Shown here in pieces: positions 22,611 to 33,639 of a stretch of DNA of 64,000 nucleotides. The stretch covers positions 24,982,280-25,046,279 of the forward strand of contig CM066924.1 in NCBI GenBank assembly GCA_033964015.1, read 5' to 3'. A program made the translations under genes and the position numbers. Within the stretch, counting starts at the first letter, position 1. Every line of letters begins with the position of its first letter. The notes under the pieces are model-generated. The model made no database searches. It was given only the letters and a program-made list of their open reading frames with translations, and was not told where the DNA came from. Origin of the DNA: Scolanthus callimorphus. Its lineage: Eukaryota; Cnidaria; Anthozoa; Actiniaria; Edwardsiidae.

Positions 22611-25178
22611 TGCCTTCGTTGAATACCTGCGTCAGGTAGCTTCTTACCGCTGGTGATATTCTTACATTCGCTTTCTGTTTCTTCAGTGCCCAGCCTTTGC
22701 TTGCCTTTTTACATTCTCTCTGGGTTTCATAGTGTGCGTCTCCCATCTTTTCTAGGTTCCCCTTCACTGTAGTCGTTACCGCTGCCCATTGTCTCTTTAC
22801 CACGTCGTATACATTTTCATTATCTGGCGTCAGGATATGTTGTCCTGTGTCCATGTGATCTTCTGCATCTCGTAAGGTATCAAATGTCAGCACACACGCA
22901 GGTTCCTGGCATGAGTAGGTATAGGTAGGCGGTTTGCTTTTCTCTTTCGATGTAGACTTCTTTCTGCGTCGTTCAATCTCAGTTGACCACTCCTCGTCTC
23001 TTTTGAGGCCAGACAGAGCTTGCTGGGCTTCAAACGACTTGAATTGTAATCCTTTTCCAATGTCATAAGCTTGCCACACCCTAACACCATCATTATCGTA
23101 TGAGAAGTTGTTGAATTTCGATATGCCAATCATTTTGTTGCTTGCGACACTGGCGCATGCTTTGCTGGGATCGATCTTGCAAACAGCAACTCTGGTACAA
23201 TCTATTCCAGGTGGGGATATCAACGCTTGCTTGATGTCATTAGCGCTCTCTATATTGTGATTCTCTGACACATAGTTTCTCAGTCGCTGTTTACACGGTG
23301 CAATCTTCCGATCACACAAGTCTTTGCCTGCTTGAGATTTTGAAAAGTCATATGCCTTCACTTCAATTCCAGTCCTTTTGCTTGTATTGTGGATGGTGGT
23401 TAGAAGAGACACGTTGTGATAACACCCTGCGTTGTCGCTTCTAAGTATGGCTTGTGTGATGGTTGGGTGAGTCGCTTTCACTTGCGTCAGAACTTCCTCA
23501 AGTATGCATGAAACTGCAAACCAGTCTTGTAAGCATGAATCTATCGCGATAACGTAAGTGTGGATCTTATATCCGTTGGTGCTGGGAGTGGTGCATGGGC
23601 AATCAGGATGGTTGGCTAGGTGGATCGCTGCAGAGAAGTGCCAACTCAGCCCCCTTTTGCCAAACCACTGTGATTGCGTTTCTCTGTACCTCATTGGCAG
23701 AAGCTTCATTGCCCAGTCATCGATCATCAAGATTGTTGTTTCGTCCAAGTTTTTCAGGGCATCTTGTCTTGCAAGGTCTTGTTGAAAGCTCTTTAGCAGA
23801 TGCGCCTTCCAGGCCTGTATCTCCGCAACAGCATGGTCATATGTCCATCGTGCTCTGTCGCGTTGGTTTTGTGTCAGGTCAAGTTCATGGTCGTCTATTT
23901 TCTCGTTTATACTTTCCAACACCAGCTGGATGCCTTGACAGTCTGTGCAAACTAAATCGTGTTCGTGGTTACATGATGCAGCAAACTCTGGTTTCCCCGG
24001 GTCAGAAAGTGCGTAAACAGTGCAATGATCTGTGCATTGTTCACTTGGACCAAGGTTGCTCTTGTATTGACTCTTTAGATAGGCTTTTCCTCCTTTTAGT
24101 GCTTTTACGGTCTTGATACCCCATTCCATTCCTGCTCCATTGCTTGCAAGGTCTTCAGCTAAAGACTCAAGCGACTCAAACGCCTCTGTGCCTGCGGCTG
24201 AATGGTTATCAAGCCCCTGAAGGGACTTTTGCTTTGATGCTATACACACCTCTAATATTCGGAAACAAGTGCGTTCTCCTAGGGCCGACTGGTCGTTCCG
24301 TGCGCATTCCGTCTGATATAAGTGTATGATTTTCGTAGCAGTCATTGTCCTTATCACTGTGGGAATCTCAATTGATTCTCCAGTGCTCAGTTTAAGGGCC
24401 TTTGTACCAAAAGCTACATCTTGTAGAAAGGTAGATCTCGAGACAAATTCAATGAACTCTTTAACTTTCTTCATATTCAATCGACAACGGAAAATAGGGT
24501 CTCTTGTTACCACTTCTCCGCGCCCAACTTCTTCAGCATGTTTTCTTGCATTTTTTATTTGGCGGAGTGAAAGTTCAGGCATCAATTCTTGTAATTCAGA
24601 TTGGCTGTATTTGTCACTTATGACAGATAGGATTTGTTTTTTTGTAGACTTGTTGCTGCATTCTCTGTACGCCAGTATGATCGCCTCAAGTGCAGCATCC
24701 AAAGTTACACCTGTGGAAAGGCCAGATACTCTGTGTGACTGTATAATGGCTTGCCACATATGTTCCTCTTGAGACGGCGCTAAAGCTGTCAAGACTAGCG
24801 CAACTGCATCATCTGCCCTTTTAGTATACTCATTCTTGACTGCTTTAGAAAGGCTATTCCAGGCTACATCAATGCAACTCGACAGGGGCTCATATTTCCC
24901 TTCAGATATAACTCCTAGAGCATGGTTTAGCGCGTCAAGATTACGTTCTTTACGCTCCTCCTCTGGAAGGTAAACACTTTTATCATCCTCTTGCGAAGAA
25001 CTGGTAGGGGCAGAAAGCACGGAACCAAACGAAACGCGGTTTTGTTCCGTAGATGCTAGCACTCTTCGTAGTTGTCTTGAGAGAGTTTTGGGGGTATCAG
25101 GAGGGGGTTGCAAGTTCGGTGTGCAAGGAGGCTTTTCAGAAGTGTTCGAGGTTAGACCTCTACACTTGCGACATATAA
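22611..25178 (-). CDS. Transposase-like gene, exon 4 (main catalytic exon, 5' part)
   Basis: The acceptor ttgtttattgcag precedes VICRKCRG. The frame stays open for 857 residues before the inserted element. Counting from a methionine codon at 25191: a Cys/His cluster at 386-418 (CTDHC...CNHEH...CTDC), then a segment that looks like an RNase-H fold with acidic residues in ILMIDDW (D491/D492), LRSDNAGCYH (D586) and YDFSKSQAGKDLCDRK (D615/D624). A C2H2-type finger (C761, C766, H779, H785) lies near the end. Spacing of about 95 then 30-40 residues would suit a DDD/DDE transposase, but this is inference from pattern. The real exon continues at 10036. Read-through into the insertion gives 39 extra residues that do not belong to the family. 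Confidence 0.82.
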
Positions 25179-25221
25179 CTGCAATAAACAATAATGAGAG
25201 AGACTGAATACAATGGATGAA

Positions 25222-25480
25222 CTGCCTCGTCCCTAGGCGTCTCTATTTGGCAGAAACAGAGAGAAAAGCCTCTTGCGAGTGTTCTGGGAGCGAGCGCGCA
25301 ATGCATCTTTGGAACGGTTCGTTTACGCAATGCAGCTCTGGGTACGAGAATGATACTTCTCTGATTTGAGATACGCAGAACAGCTGTGCAGTTGCGTGAC
25401 AGCCTCTCTCCTTTCGCGCTAGCTTGCTCCCAGTCACTCTCGCCTCGAAAATCACTAGAACGCGCCTGGGTACGAGGCAG
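25222..25480. mobile_element. Mutator-like MITE, 9-bp TSD, in intron 3
   Basis: The ends CTGCCTCGTCCCTAGGCG and (reverse complement) CTGCCTCGTACCCAGGCG are flanked by a perfect 9-bp TSD atggatgaa (25213-25221 and 25481-25489). The inner sequence has gcaatgcatctttggaacgg and agctctgggtacgagaatg, shared with other members. It lies in intron 3 of the transposase-like gene. The 9-bp TSD is typical of Mutator-like elements; no transposase is present. Confidence 0.92.
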
Positions 25481-25539
25481 ATGGATGAACCCACGCGGTG
25501 CGTATATGCGGTGCGCGCATGACGTGGTCAGGGTCACGT

Positions 25540-25921
25540 CATTCTCGTACCCAGAGCTCCCAGGCGCGTCACCTCGCAGGGGAGGCTCTGGTGACAGCCA
25601 ATGACGCATGCGCAAGATTTGATACAGAGCAGATGAGAGAACCCACTTTCTGCGCATGCCCCAATGGATGTCCCCAGAGCCTCCCCCAATCTCGTACCCA
25701 GAGCCCGTCATCTTTTGGCCAGCGGCAAGATTCAGGGCTCTGGGGGAATCCGATTTGTGAGCATGCGTGGTAGGTCAAAAACGTAACGAACTTTCATACA
25801 ACCTTCAAACCGGAAACCCAGAGCCCTGAATCTTGCCGCTGGCCAAAAGATGACGGGCGCTGGGTACGAGATTGAGCCTCCCCGCAAGCAGAAGAGCCGG
25901 GGAGCTCTGGGTACGAGAATG
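25540..25921. mobile_element. Mutator-like MITE with nested copy, 9-bp TSD
   Basis: The ends CATTCTCGTACCCAGAGC are inverted and flanked by gggtcacgt at 25531-25539 and 25922-25930. About half of its length is a second member of the same family (25687-25874), so the original element was 185 bp. Located in intron 3. Confidence 0.92.
25687..25874. mobile_element. Nested 188-bp Mutator-like MITE
   Basis: Starts CAATCTCGTACCCAGAGC and ends with the complement (gggtacgagattg). It is flanked by the 9-bp TSD agcctcccc (25678-25686 and 25875-25883), which lies within the older element 25540-25921. Its arms pair for about 60 bp (cgtcatcttttggccagcgg and complement), making it almost a complete hairpin. 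Confidence 0.92.
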
Positions 25922-26172
25922 GGGTCACGTTTTCCCCGCCCGATTTCTCTCGATTTGCTTTTGACTCAGCTCGGGTGTTGTGCATGCCGCGAACAAGTCA
26001 GGAGATCAATCGTCATGAAATAGGATTCCTGTGGTGAGTAGAGCTTGCAGTCAAATAATCAAAAATTACATAAGGGGTTCAAAAACAGTTAGGGGATTAG
26101 AGAAATTGCTATATTGGACCTTTACGGGCAATATTAATGTGGGTTATCGCGAATGTTACACACAAATACTAC

Positions 26173-26350
26173 CTGATCCAATAGGAACAACCACGCCTGT
26201 TTGTTGAAATATTCGATCTGCCATCTCTTTGTGTACACGCCTCACACTCCTCAAGAAGCCCCTAACTCTTTTCATCCGTGAAGAACAATGGTGAGGATGG
26301 CAGCAACCGTCCTGAATGTTACAAATACAAAGACGCCTTTTGAGCAATAA
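26173..26350 (-). CDS. Transposase-like gene, exon 3
   Basis: Encodes about 59 residues: RRLCICNIQDGCCHPHHCSS, a dense Cys/His cluster likely to bind zinc, then a basic helix-like segment and TGVVVPIGS. The donor cag|gtagta at 26172 leaves one base that joins exon 4 in frame. The 5' edge is uncertain. In-frame stops lie just upstream, so the acceptor must be near 26350 (gaagag|tta), but its pyrimidine tract is poor; a poly-C run (poly-G on the plus strand) is further upstream. Confidence 0.65.
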
Positions 26351-26354
26351 CTCT

Positions 26355-26386
26355 TCTTATCAGGGTCCGGTTATTATCCATCGACT

Positions 26387-26427
<41 letters not shown>

Positions 26428-26455
26428 TCAGGGGCCGGTTATTATCCACAATGAC
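26355..26455. repeat. Poly-G tract between two copies of a short repeat
   Basis: A run of 38 G (26387-26424) separates two copies of ttatcagggtccggttattatc-like sequence. The second, after the tract, reads ttatcaggggccggttatta. A related tatccatcgactgggta with another G run returns at 27048 after the LINE insertion, so the tract was probably split by it. Confidence 0.8.
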
Positions 26456-27047
26456 TGCAGGAAAGAGAGCAGCCAACAAAATAAATTAAGAACGTTTAGG
26501 AAATTTAAGATCTCTTACGATTTCGAACCCTATCTTAATCAAGTCCCCAATATTAAACACAGAACTGCATTAACAAAATTACGAATAAGTAGCCATAAAC
26601 TAGAAATCGAAGTCGGGCGACACAAGAAGCCATATCAAAAAGTAGAGGAAAGACTTTGCCGTTTATGTTGCAATGGAGAAATAGAAGATGAAAAACACTT
26701 CCTATTAAGTTGTAGTTATTTTAAAATTGAACGGAATAAACTTTTCAAACAGATAGAGCAGTCAAGGAAAATTAAGACAAGCAGAATATCAGACAATGAG
26801 CTCTTCCTCTTACTGATAAATCCACCTGAAAACGTAAGCAACATTATTTCAAAGTATATTTTTAATGCATTTACTGCAAGACAGAATTTTCTTTCCTTTT
26901 AATGGCCAATAATAGCATGATCTACTGATAAGATATATATCCTAAATGTTTGTTTTTGCTTTAATTATTTTATTAATTTATTGGAATTACACCGATGTAA
27001 ATTTAGTCATTTACAAAGTGCCAATAAAACATGTCTATGTCTATGTC
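26446..27047 (+). mobile_element. 5'-truncated LINE in intron 2
   Basis: The C-terminal end of a LINE reverse transcriptase frame (stop at 26900-26902) is followed by a short 3' region ending in a catgtctatgtctatgtct tandem tail. Readable motifs are NKLRTFRKFK, LRISSHKLEIEVGR and the zinc-knuckle-like RLCRLC...IEDEKHFLLSC. The frame is open from the truncation point to the stop, which suggests a fairly recent insertion. It sits in the long intron between exons 2 and 3 of the transposase-like gene, on the opposite strand. Confidence 0.88.
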
Positions 27048-27061
27048 TTATCCATCGACTG

Positions 27062-27087
27062 GGTAGGGGCGGGGGGGGGGGGGGGGA
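27062..27087. repeat. G-rich run
   Basis: ggggcggggggggggggggg-type tract next to the 3' end of the LINE. Low-complexity sequence; glycine-rich frames over it are artefacts. Confidence 0.9.
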
Positions 27088-27229
27088 CGAGCGAAAGGGG
27101 GATTGTAGCTGCGGTCATCGAAACCATGAACGCGGGGATATATTTTACAGGCTCTTTATTACTCTTTAGACAACAATACGATGGGTGACGAGACGAAATT
27201 CGATTACACCGTGTCGAAAAGAGGCGTGT

Positions 27230-27255
27230 GAGTCGAGTCGAGTCGAGTCGAGTCG
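27230..27255. repeat. (GAGTC)5 microsatellite
   Basis: Five uninterrupted copies of gagtc. Confidence 0.97.
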
Positions 27256-28270
27256 TAAACTGAAATACAATACAAAAAGGTCGAAATCTAACTAAGACGT
27301 TACATACACGTGCATACATAATCGTGACATTCCGATCATAGTTTTCAAAGGTAGATATGTTCTAAGATAAATTAACATGCGAAGCATAGAATCACGAAAT
27401 AATAAAATGGCTATGAGCATGAACAATCTACTAATAGAAGACATGGCAATACAATTGTTTCTTGCGAAAAGCGAAAACTATAAATTCTGGAATACAATTT
27501 GGGCGTGAAGCCAAAGGCAATGAAACACGTACATCTAAGAATACACTTGGCTAAGAGCACGTTCTGAAACTAGCAGTCTTACTTTCGTAACTATTATAAT
27601 TGCTAATTTCTAGATTGCTAATCATTCCATTAATGCAAAACATTACCCAAAGTCCTAGGCACAAATATGTATCCGACAGGCTATTGATTCCTGCGGCGAA
27701 AACTACGCTTTAGATTTGAAATACCAATCTAAATGAGACGATTACTTCTAGCGAATACAAGAGAACAGTTAAAATCACTTACATAAGAATCCCGCTTGCC
27801 AGTTCTTGAAACAACAACTCCGATATAAAGCAAGGTCGATACGAAAATATAGGTGACAACTCCCTTGCTATGAACGAGCTAACTGAGATCCAGAGGCGTG
27901 GCGATGCGGTTTGATCGTAACTGATCACGCGGTTATATAGCTAACTAAATAATACGTCAATCAAATCAAGATAAGCGAAATCAAGGCTGGGAAGCCGTTA
28001 CAGGGATCTCTCGAAACCTAAAGCCCTGAAATGGGGACCACAAGAAATTTAGTGTAGACAGGAGTTAGTGTAGACATGTGTAACAACGGTCGTCTATATC
28101 ATTTGCAGTTGTCTCATGTCTAGTTCACTGAACTGTCTGAACTGGATACCTTAAACACTGCGGCGTGCATGGCATCAGAACTCGCGCAACGCCAAAACAC
28201 GCGGATCCCCCCGTTTTTATGCCATGCCTCCTAATGTCGTCACAAGAACATGTGTATCTTGGCCAGGAAA
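27256..28270. other. Intron 2 sequence without recognised features
   Basis: About 1 kb of moderately AT-rich sequence. A gcggttatatagctaacta segment near 27930 is TATA-like. It might be an LTR or LINE fragment, but nothing confirms this. Confidence 0.4.
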
Positions 28271-28274
28271 AGTA

Positions 28275-28297
28275 TGCCCCCCCCCCCCCCCCCCCCC
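28275..28297. repeat. Poly-C tract
   Basis: Uninterrupted run of about 23 C within intron 2. Confidence 0.95.
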
Positions 28298-28484
28298 AGA
28301 AAGCCTGTAGTGGTAGACCTGGGAACAGTTCGGAAGACAACCCTTTTTATTAGGTGAGCGTGAGTTTGAAGTTACAAGGGTGCGTCATTTGCCTGACATT
28401 TGCCTGACTTGAAAGGTGCTCATAACAAAAATCATTTAGCTCGGAAAATCGAAAAGTGCATAGGCGCACTAGGGGGCGGGGCTG

Positions 28485-28830
28485 CTCGTCGGGAACTTTC
28501 GATTTTACCCCTAAAAGGAACCTAAAATGGCGTCGCTTAATTGATTTTGACCCCGAAAAGGTACCAACAAGACGTATTTTCCCTCGTAATTTTCTCTTGT
28601 ATTTTTCCGAGCGAAAATACGTCTGAAATTCAGGCTTCAAGCAAGCGTGATTTGTTTGATTTGCTAGAACGGACCCCTAAGTGGTACCTATCTGGAAAAA
28701 ATGCAAGTTTTCAAATTTTACCACTAAAAGGTACCAGAGGCCTAATTTCAAACCCTAAAAGGTACGACGAGCACCCCCGCCCCAAAAATATGGGAGTCCT
28801 CCCCCCCCCCCCCCCCCCCCCCCCCCACAG
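28485..28830. repeat. Spaced CCCCTAAAAGGTACC motifs, then poly-C
   Basis: Five variants of cccctaaaaggtacc (cccctaaaaggaacc, ccccgaaaaggtacc, cccctaagtggtacc, ccactaaaaggtacc and ccctaaaaggtacg) are spaced unevenly over about 270 bp, followed by a 26-base C run (28801-28826). The ggtacc core is palindromic. It looks like a short interspersed or minisatellite-derived element in intron 2. Confidence 0.7.
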
Positions 28831-28872
28831 GGGTCGCGCCTTAGCGCCTTCTCGAAGACTTAAAAAATGTAC

Positions 28873-29009
28873 CTTTGGCCGATAAAGTATAGTTAGCTTG
28901 AAGCGATGTTTCGGACAAACTGTCAATTTCTCCTTTTCCTCATCGGTGCACACTACCCCGGCGCGGTTCAATATGAGCTCGTACTCGGAAATTCCTTGAT
29001 CTCCTGTAT
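28873..29009 (-). CDS. Transposase-like gene, exon 2
   Basis: After an 83-bp intron (29092-29010) ending in ttcaattcag, the frame resumes as DTGDQGISEYELILNRAG and continues to VCPKHRFKLTILYRPK (46 residues counting the split codon). The CPKH motif, with cysteines of the next exon, suggests a zinc-binding N-terminal domain. The exon closes at aaag|gtacat, a plausible but weak donor. The 2.5-kb intron that follows is full of repeats. Confidence 0.7.
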
Positions 29010-29092
29010 CTGAATTGAATAGACATACACGTGAGAGTCCCAAGTTATTGATAACTAACATGGTTAAATATAGGGTTACATTACTTACTTAC

Positions 29093-29282
29093 CAGACATT
29101 GTATTGCTCGCTCCTGGGCGCCCTCTCTTTCCAGAAGCGCCAGACCCGCCATATTTATTTTTCAGCCACTTACTCAGGTCTACATTACAGCTGAGTAGTG
29201 GTACGGTCGAGGTGTCATGAAGCGCCCACTCCACAGCACCACAAGAGTCTAGATCATCTCCGAAGGAGCAAAAGGAAGCCAT
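29093..29282 (-). CDS. Transposase-like gene, exon 1 (start)
   Basis: The first ATG (29282) gives MASFCSFGDDLDSCGAVEW and 63 residues in all, ending in a basic, Gly-rich GSGASGKRGRP stretch that could contact DNA or act as a nuclear signal. A strong donor, G|GTAAGTAAG, follows at 29092. The start lies about 110 bp inside the right inverted repeat, so the promoter should be in the repeat itself, which is usual for autonomous DNA transposons. Confidence 0.75.
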
Positions 29283-30685
29283 AGTGTTCAAACCTCACAA
29301 AGAAACGTTCCAAAAACAAAGAAATGTTCCGAAACTGAGAAATTAGATCCCTACGCCGCAAAGTTTACAACACCACAGCTATAATGGACACCGTCGCTAT
29401 AATCAAAGTGCAAACTCGTCCCAGTTTCCCTGAGATTTCACGTCCAATATGGCTTCTCCGTCGTCGATACGCAAGGCAGTGTTATATTTCCTCTGATTGC
29501 TTGAGTCAACTCCTTAAAATGGCTAGAATATCTCTTGGAACACCAGACGGAAAGGAATTTCAAATATCACGATATATTTGCTGATCTGGTGCGTTTAATA
29601 ATGGCTAAACGTTGCGATTTTCACAGTCAGGTCAGTCAGCCCTCGACCTGTCTTTATTTTTCCTGTGATTCCTAATGGATTTGCTGAATGGATTTGCTGA
29701 ATCCTAATAATATTTGCCAAAGTGGACATAACTTGGTGGACAAATATGGAGAAAATGGCTATTTACTCTTTTGCATTGTGGTGGATTTAGCACGGAGCAG
29801 GAGAGCCCGGGGGAATCCCCATACATGCAAGTGGTAAGTTACTTACCGAACATATTCGAAAGACATCAATAAACATTATATGAAGTAGTTCTTTAAAATA
29901 AATGCGTCAATAAAAACAATAATAAATGTCATCAATTTCCACGATTTATTGCCCTTCGACCTCAGTATTGCCCTGTCTTTAGCCTGGTTGAAGGCTCCAA
30001 ATCGTTTTTTTTTTGCAAAATATAGCACTCTATTAATTTATGTTTACATGCTTTGTACAACTGATAACATTTTGTGCCATTTTGTTGCCAAGAATTACAA
30101 CTGGAATCATAAAATTGGCATTTTTTGTAGTGTTGTCTGGTGTGTCACCATGCTTGCTATTTGGCTTCAAAATCATTTAAATTGTGAAATGCCCAAATTT
30201 TTCTCAACTGATTTGGAAAGTACAAGGGTCAAGGTCGGTTGTGGTGGTAAAATGACTTTCAGGTACTGCTGCAGTAAAGAGAATTATTTTTTGAAATATT
30301 GCAATTTTCAGTAGGTTTGATTTTCTTCAAAATTGTCCATAACTAGTGCCAGTTCTCTCTCGACCAAGCACCTCTATACCAACATCACCTAGTTTATATG
30401 AAAGCCTATTCATAGTAGATACCTACCATACAGTAAATGATTCCAAGTATTTCCTGTGTTAAGTTTGATGCAGGTGACAACATACCCCCTTGAAACACTG
30501 AATTTTGGGGGTCCAGGAGGCAAAAACAAGACCCCCCTTGTAACTTTGAACCAAAAAGCTGGAACACGAAACCAAACTGGCTCCTAGAATATCTCACTAA
30601 GGGTAACTTCTGACACAAATTTGAAGGAAATCGGTTACCCCCCACTTTGATCACCTGGAACGCTTTCTCAGACAACGCCTCTTAA

Positions 30686-31327
30686 GTCACGTTTTGGTAA
30701 AAAGTGAATTTTTTACAGATTTTTTGATTATTTCAATGTTTTCCCCATGTGTGACAGACCGTAATTTGAAACGACTCTCACGCAAAATATACATGGCCCA
30801 GAAGAAAAACATTACTACGAGGGAAAAGGGTAATGGTATTACTACAAATAAATGAAATAAAATTTTTGGGCTGTTAAAATTTGGAGTCAGGAGAGCGCCC
30901 TTCTTTAACCTAAAAATCGACCAAATTGATCTACTGCGTGTAAAGCCAAGTATTGAGTGTAGCGTACAAAAACACACAAACTTGTCAAGATAACGCTTTC
31001 TAAACACAAATAATTATTCAAAAGGATCAAGCGTACCTTTATTGCATCTTCAGAGCTTCATAAAACTATAAACGATGCGGAAACGAAGTCCTTGGGTTGT
31101 GAAATACGTCCGTTTCTCTTGAAAGCTGAAACAAGTCAAATCAAAACAACACGAATATTTGGACTCAGATTGCCGTATCTAACAAAATACTCACATTAAA
31201 AAACGTCAAAATCTCTTGCCAAGTACTAGTAACGAATAGTCTTTAAGTAAAATACCTTATATTGAAGCGATCCTGCCATATTTACGAGCAAACGAGCTGA
31301 GATTCGGCTAGTTCGAATGGACTGAAT
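30686..31327. repeat. Left 642-bp arm of the TTAA element
   Basis: Reverse complement of 34305-34943 with only a few substitutions and single-base indels. Confidence 0.95.
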
Positions 31328-32186
31328 ATTCTCGGTTGTGCAACGTGACACGCGTGACAATAAACCACAGGGAACCCATGCGTCGGGCATTAAAACCATA
31401 CCTTTTTTTTTGCTTTAGTTATGATACTCTAACCTTGCGTGACAGGGGAAACACCACAGACGTCCCATCTGGGCGCGCACTATATATGACAATCAGGATA
31501 ATATCAAGAATAATAAAACATGGAGCATGCATTGGATATTTAACCAATTTCCATAATTTGAATAATATTTCTTTGTTTGTTGCTTCCTTTTTCACATATC
31601 CATCGGTGCGTAGCAGAAAATCAAAGAAAGGATACCCATGGGAATACCACGTGATCTAAAATGGGAAACATTACGCCCAAGCCGAGGAGGTCTATTAATG
31701 AGTAGTTTCGTCATCATGACCATGACCATGACATGTGGTTCCTTGCCGATTGCCTATCTATTTCCCCTGAGCATAGGCCTCGCGCCCATGCATGCTGCCG
31801 GCGCAAAATGGATTTTGGGTTGGCGATGTTTATAATCTTAAAACTGTCTCGATTCAAGCAGGCAATTTTTGGATTGCTTTGTGCCTGATATTCGCAGACT
31901 TTCTAAATAAACGTTTTGAAGCCGCGTTTCAATAAAGTAAAAAAAAAAATATTAAAATTATCTAAAAAATAAATTGTTTGCAGAAAGACCGCTACCCTAA
32001 AAAAATTGTTTGCAGCTACATCCTCATTCCGTTTTAAACAGCGCGCGCATTCGAATGATTTGTCGTGTTTTTGAGCCACGCGCGCAAGCTGATGCGAGCA
32101 AAGTGGTATGGACTCTTTATTTCCCAAGGCAAATCAGCCAATCATTTTGCAAGAAACCGTACTGTCATGGTAAAAACGATAGGAAG
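31328..32186. other. TTAA element interior, no recognised feature
   Basis: Short frames (31336-31659 and 32010-32324) have no recognisable motif. I see nothing that suggests a transposase. Confidence 0.45.
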
Positions 32187-32930
32187 TCGCTTATTCCATT
32201 TTTTACGCCTTCCTTAAGTCCTAGCATGGTAAGTGCGTTCTCCGCTACAGAGAAACACTCCTTGAAGGATCCCAGCCACAGTTACAGCCCGCTTTTATTG
32301 CGACCAATTAGACCAACCTGGTGAGTAACTTCAGGTCTGCGGTAGGGTGTACTATTTTGACCATGGGTTAGCAGGCTATAACCGTAGGTCTACGGTAGGG
32401 TATGATGAAACGAGATTTTTGGTATCTGATAGGGTCAGGTTTTGGAGACCTTGGCGACGCACCCCTACCCAAAAATCAGTGGAGTACCCATCCCGGGAGT
32501 TACAGACAGCTACCTGCCTCGTAACCCGGCAAAAACCCGCGGGCGATCCCACGACGAAAGGCAAAACTCGAGGCGCGCAATGCATCATGGGAAGGTTCGG
32601 GCGCTCTCGCAAACACGGGAATGCTCACCCTTCGCATGATGCCTTGAGCGCTAGCTGGCTCCCAGTCGCTAGGCGCGATCTAGTGATTTTCGAGGCGAGA
32701 GGTACGAGGCAGGACAGCTACCCTACAAGAAGCCCGCCCTGATCAAGAAGTACATCCTAAAAAGGTTGGGCTCTAGAGACTAGAAGAGGGCAGGAAACCC
32801 TGCGCTTTTCAGAGGCACCTTGACGAGATGTTTGACTGGGGGAAATGTCTGGGCACAAGCTCGACCCTAAGACTGTAGCTTAAGAAATACGCCTCGCTAA
32901 GGACTTAAAAGGCGGAATAAGCGACTTATC
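32187..32930. repeat. Inverted pair enclosing ~660 bp
   Basis: aagtcgcttattcc followed by cgccttccttaagtcctagc at 32187-32227 is complemented by gctaaggacttaaaaggcgg and aataagcgactt at 32896-32931. It may be a MITE of which only the ends are conserved. It contains the 9-bp-TSD MITE at 32514. Confidence 0.6.
32514..32712. mobile_element. 199-bp Mutator-like MITE, 9-bp TSD
   Basis: The ends CTGCCTCGTAACCCGGC and ggtacgaggcag are inverted, and gacagctac is duplicated at 32505-32513 and 32713-32721. Same family as 25222-25480: it shares gcgcgcaatgcatcatggga and a right part tcccagtcg...attttcgaggcgag. Confidence 0.92.
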
Positions 32931-33402
32931 AGCATGCCGTATACAGCGTCGCAAATCCAATCCTACTTTTCCCTTAAATTGGCGAAAGATCGGCACGTAT
33001 CGTATTGCGAAAAAAGGTGTGACTAGTGATTTATCGACAAACCGCCATCTCACTGAAAGTACTTGCTTACAAAAATAAAAATATTGAAAGGGCTAACTAT
33101 TAAAGGGCCCGTGTCAGCCACTCCTTTGTTATTGTTTGCGTTTGATATTAGAAGACGAATTTAAAATTAAAAAAAATTAAATTAAATGCATCAAGCGGGT
33201 TACTAACTCTAGAGACCTCACAGGTGTTGAGGGCTATTGGATGGACACACTGAAAACCATGGCCCCAAATGGCCTGAATATCAGAGAAGAACTCTAGAAC
33301 TCAGCCCTTTTATTATCCCGTATTCTCTATCTTGTTTGTGTCGCGCGCAACCTTGTGCGCGCGCGCATTTGTGTATATATACGTGATTTCTGTAACGGTT
33401 TT

Positions 33403-33475
33403 AGTCGCCCTGAAGAAGGACCGAAATAAAGGTCCGAAACGTTGGCAAATCTTGCGTTTCTGTGTTGGTTTTTCC
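33403..33475 (+). ncRNA. Hammerhead-like core (Penelope-type hairpin)
   Basis: cCTGAAGA (33409-33416) is followed by the hairpin aggacc-gaaataaa-ggtcc and then GAAACGTTGGC, matching the CUGANGA / stem II / GAAA core of hammerhead ribozymes known to accompany Penelope-like elements. A second copy at 35439-35490 keeps the stem with a compensatory pair change. A matching stem I is not evident, so self-cleavage is doubtful. It may be a relic. Confidence 0.45.
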
Positions 33476-33639
33476 TTCTTTTACATTGCATTACCTCAAA
33501 CCAAGGCATCCCGAAGGGATCCAGAAACACATTGCTGTTTGCACACCTTTGATTTTTAAGAAGAATATTAGAAGACGAATTGTGAAGCGAAAACGTGAAG
33601 ACGAATTGTGAAGACGAAACTGTGAGATACTGCCTAAGG

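Larger units (their letters stand above)
9597..29282 (-). pseudogene. Split transposase-like gene, interrupted by 12.6-kb insertion
   Basis: Five coding pieces on the minus strand join to about 1,170 residues: 29282-29093, 29009-28873, about 26350-26173, 25178-22611 and 10036-9597. Phases agree at every junction. Exon 1 ends with one base of a codon and exon 2 supplies two. Exon 3 ends ...PIGS plus g, and exon 4 opens with tt, giving PIGSVICRKC. The last two pieces are one exon split by the 10040-22607 element. The gene lies exactly between the long inverted repeats, so it most likely encodes the mobility protein of the giant element. All sense codons seem open apart from the insertion. I do not recognise a named gene; I recall similar multicopy uncharacterised cnidarian proteins, which would need a search. 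Classified as broken because of the insertion. Confidence 0.8.

Noticed and set aside
23558..24772. Plus-strand frames across the transposase-like exon
   Set aside because: Shadows of the minus-strand coding frame, with no motifs.
25578..25778. Short frames between the nested MITEs
   Set aside because: Produced by the GC-rich inverted arms and spanning insertion junctions.
28125..28885. Proline- or glycine-run proteins
   Set aside because: They are frames across poly-C and poly-G tracts.
8324..30675. Near-identical 89-residue frames at 8324-8593 and 30406-30675
   Set aside because: They are the same stretch of the two long inverted repeats. Identity reflects the DNA repeat, not coding constraint.
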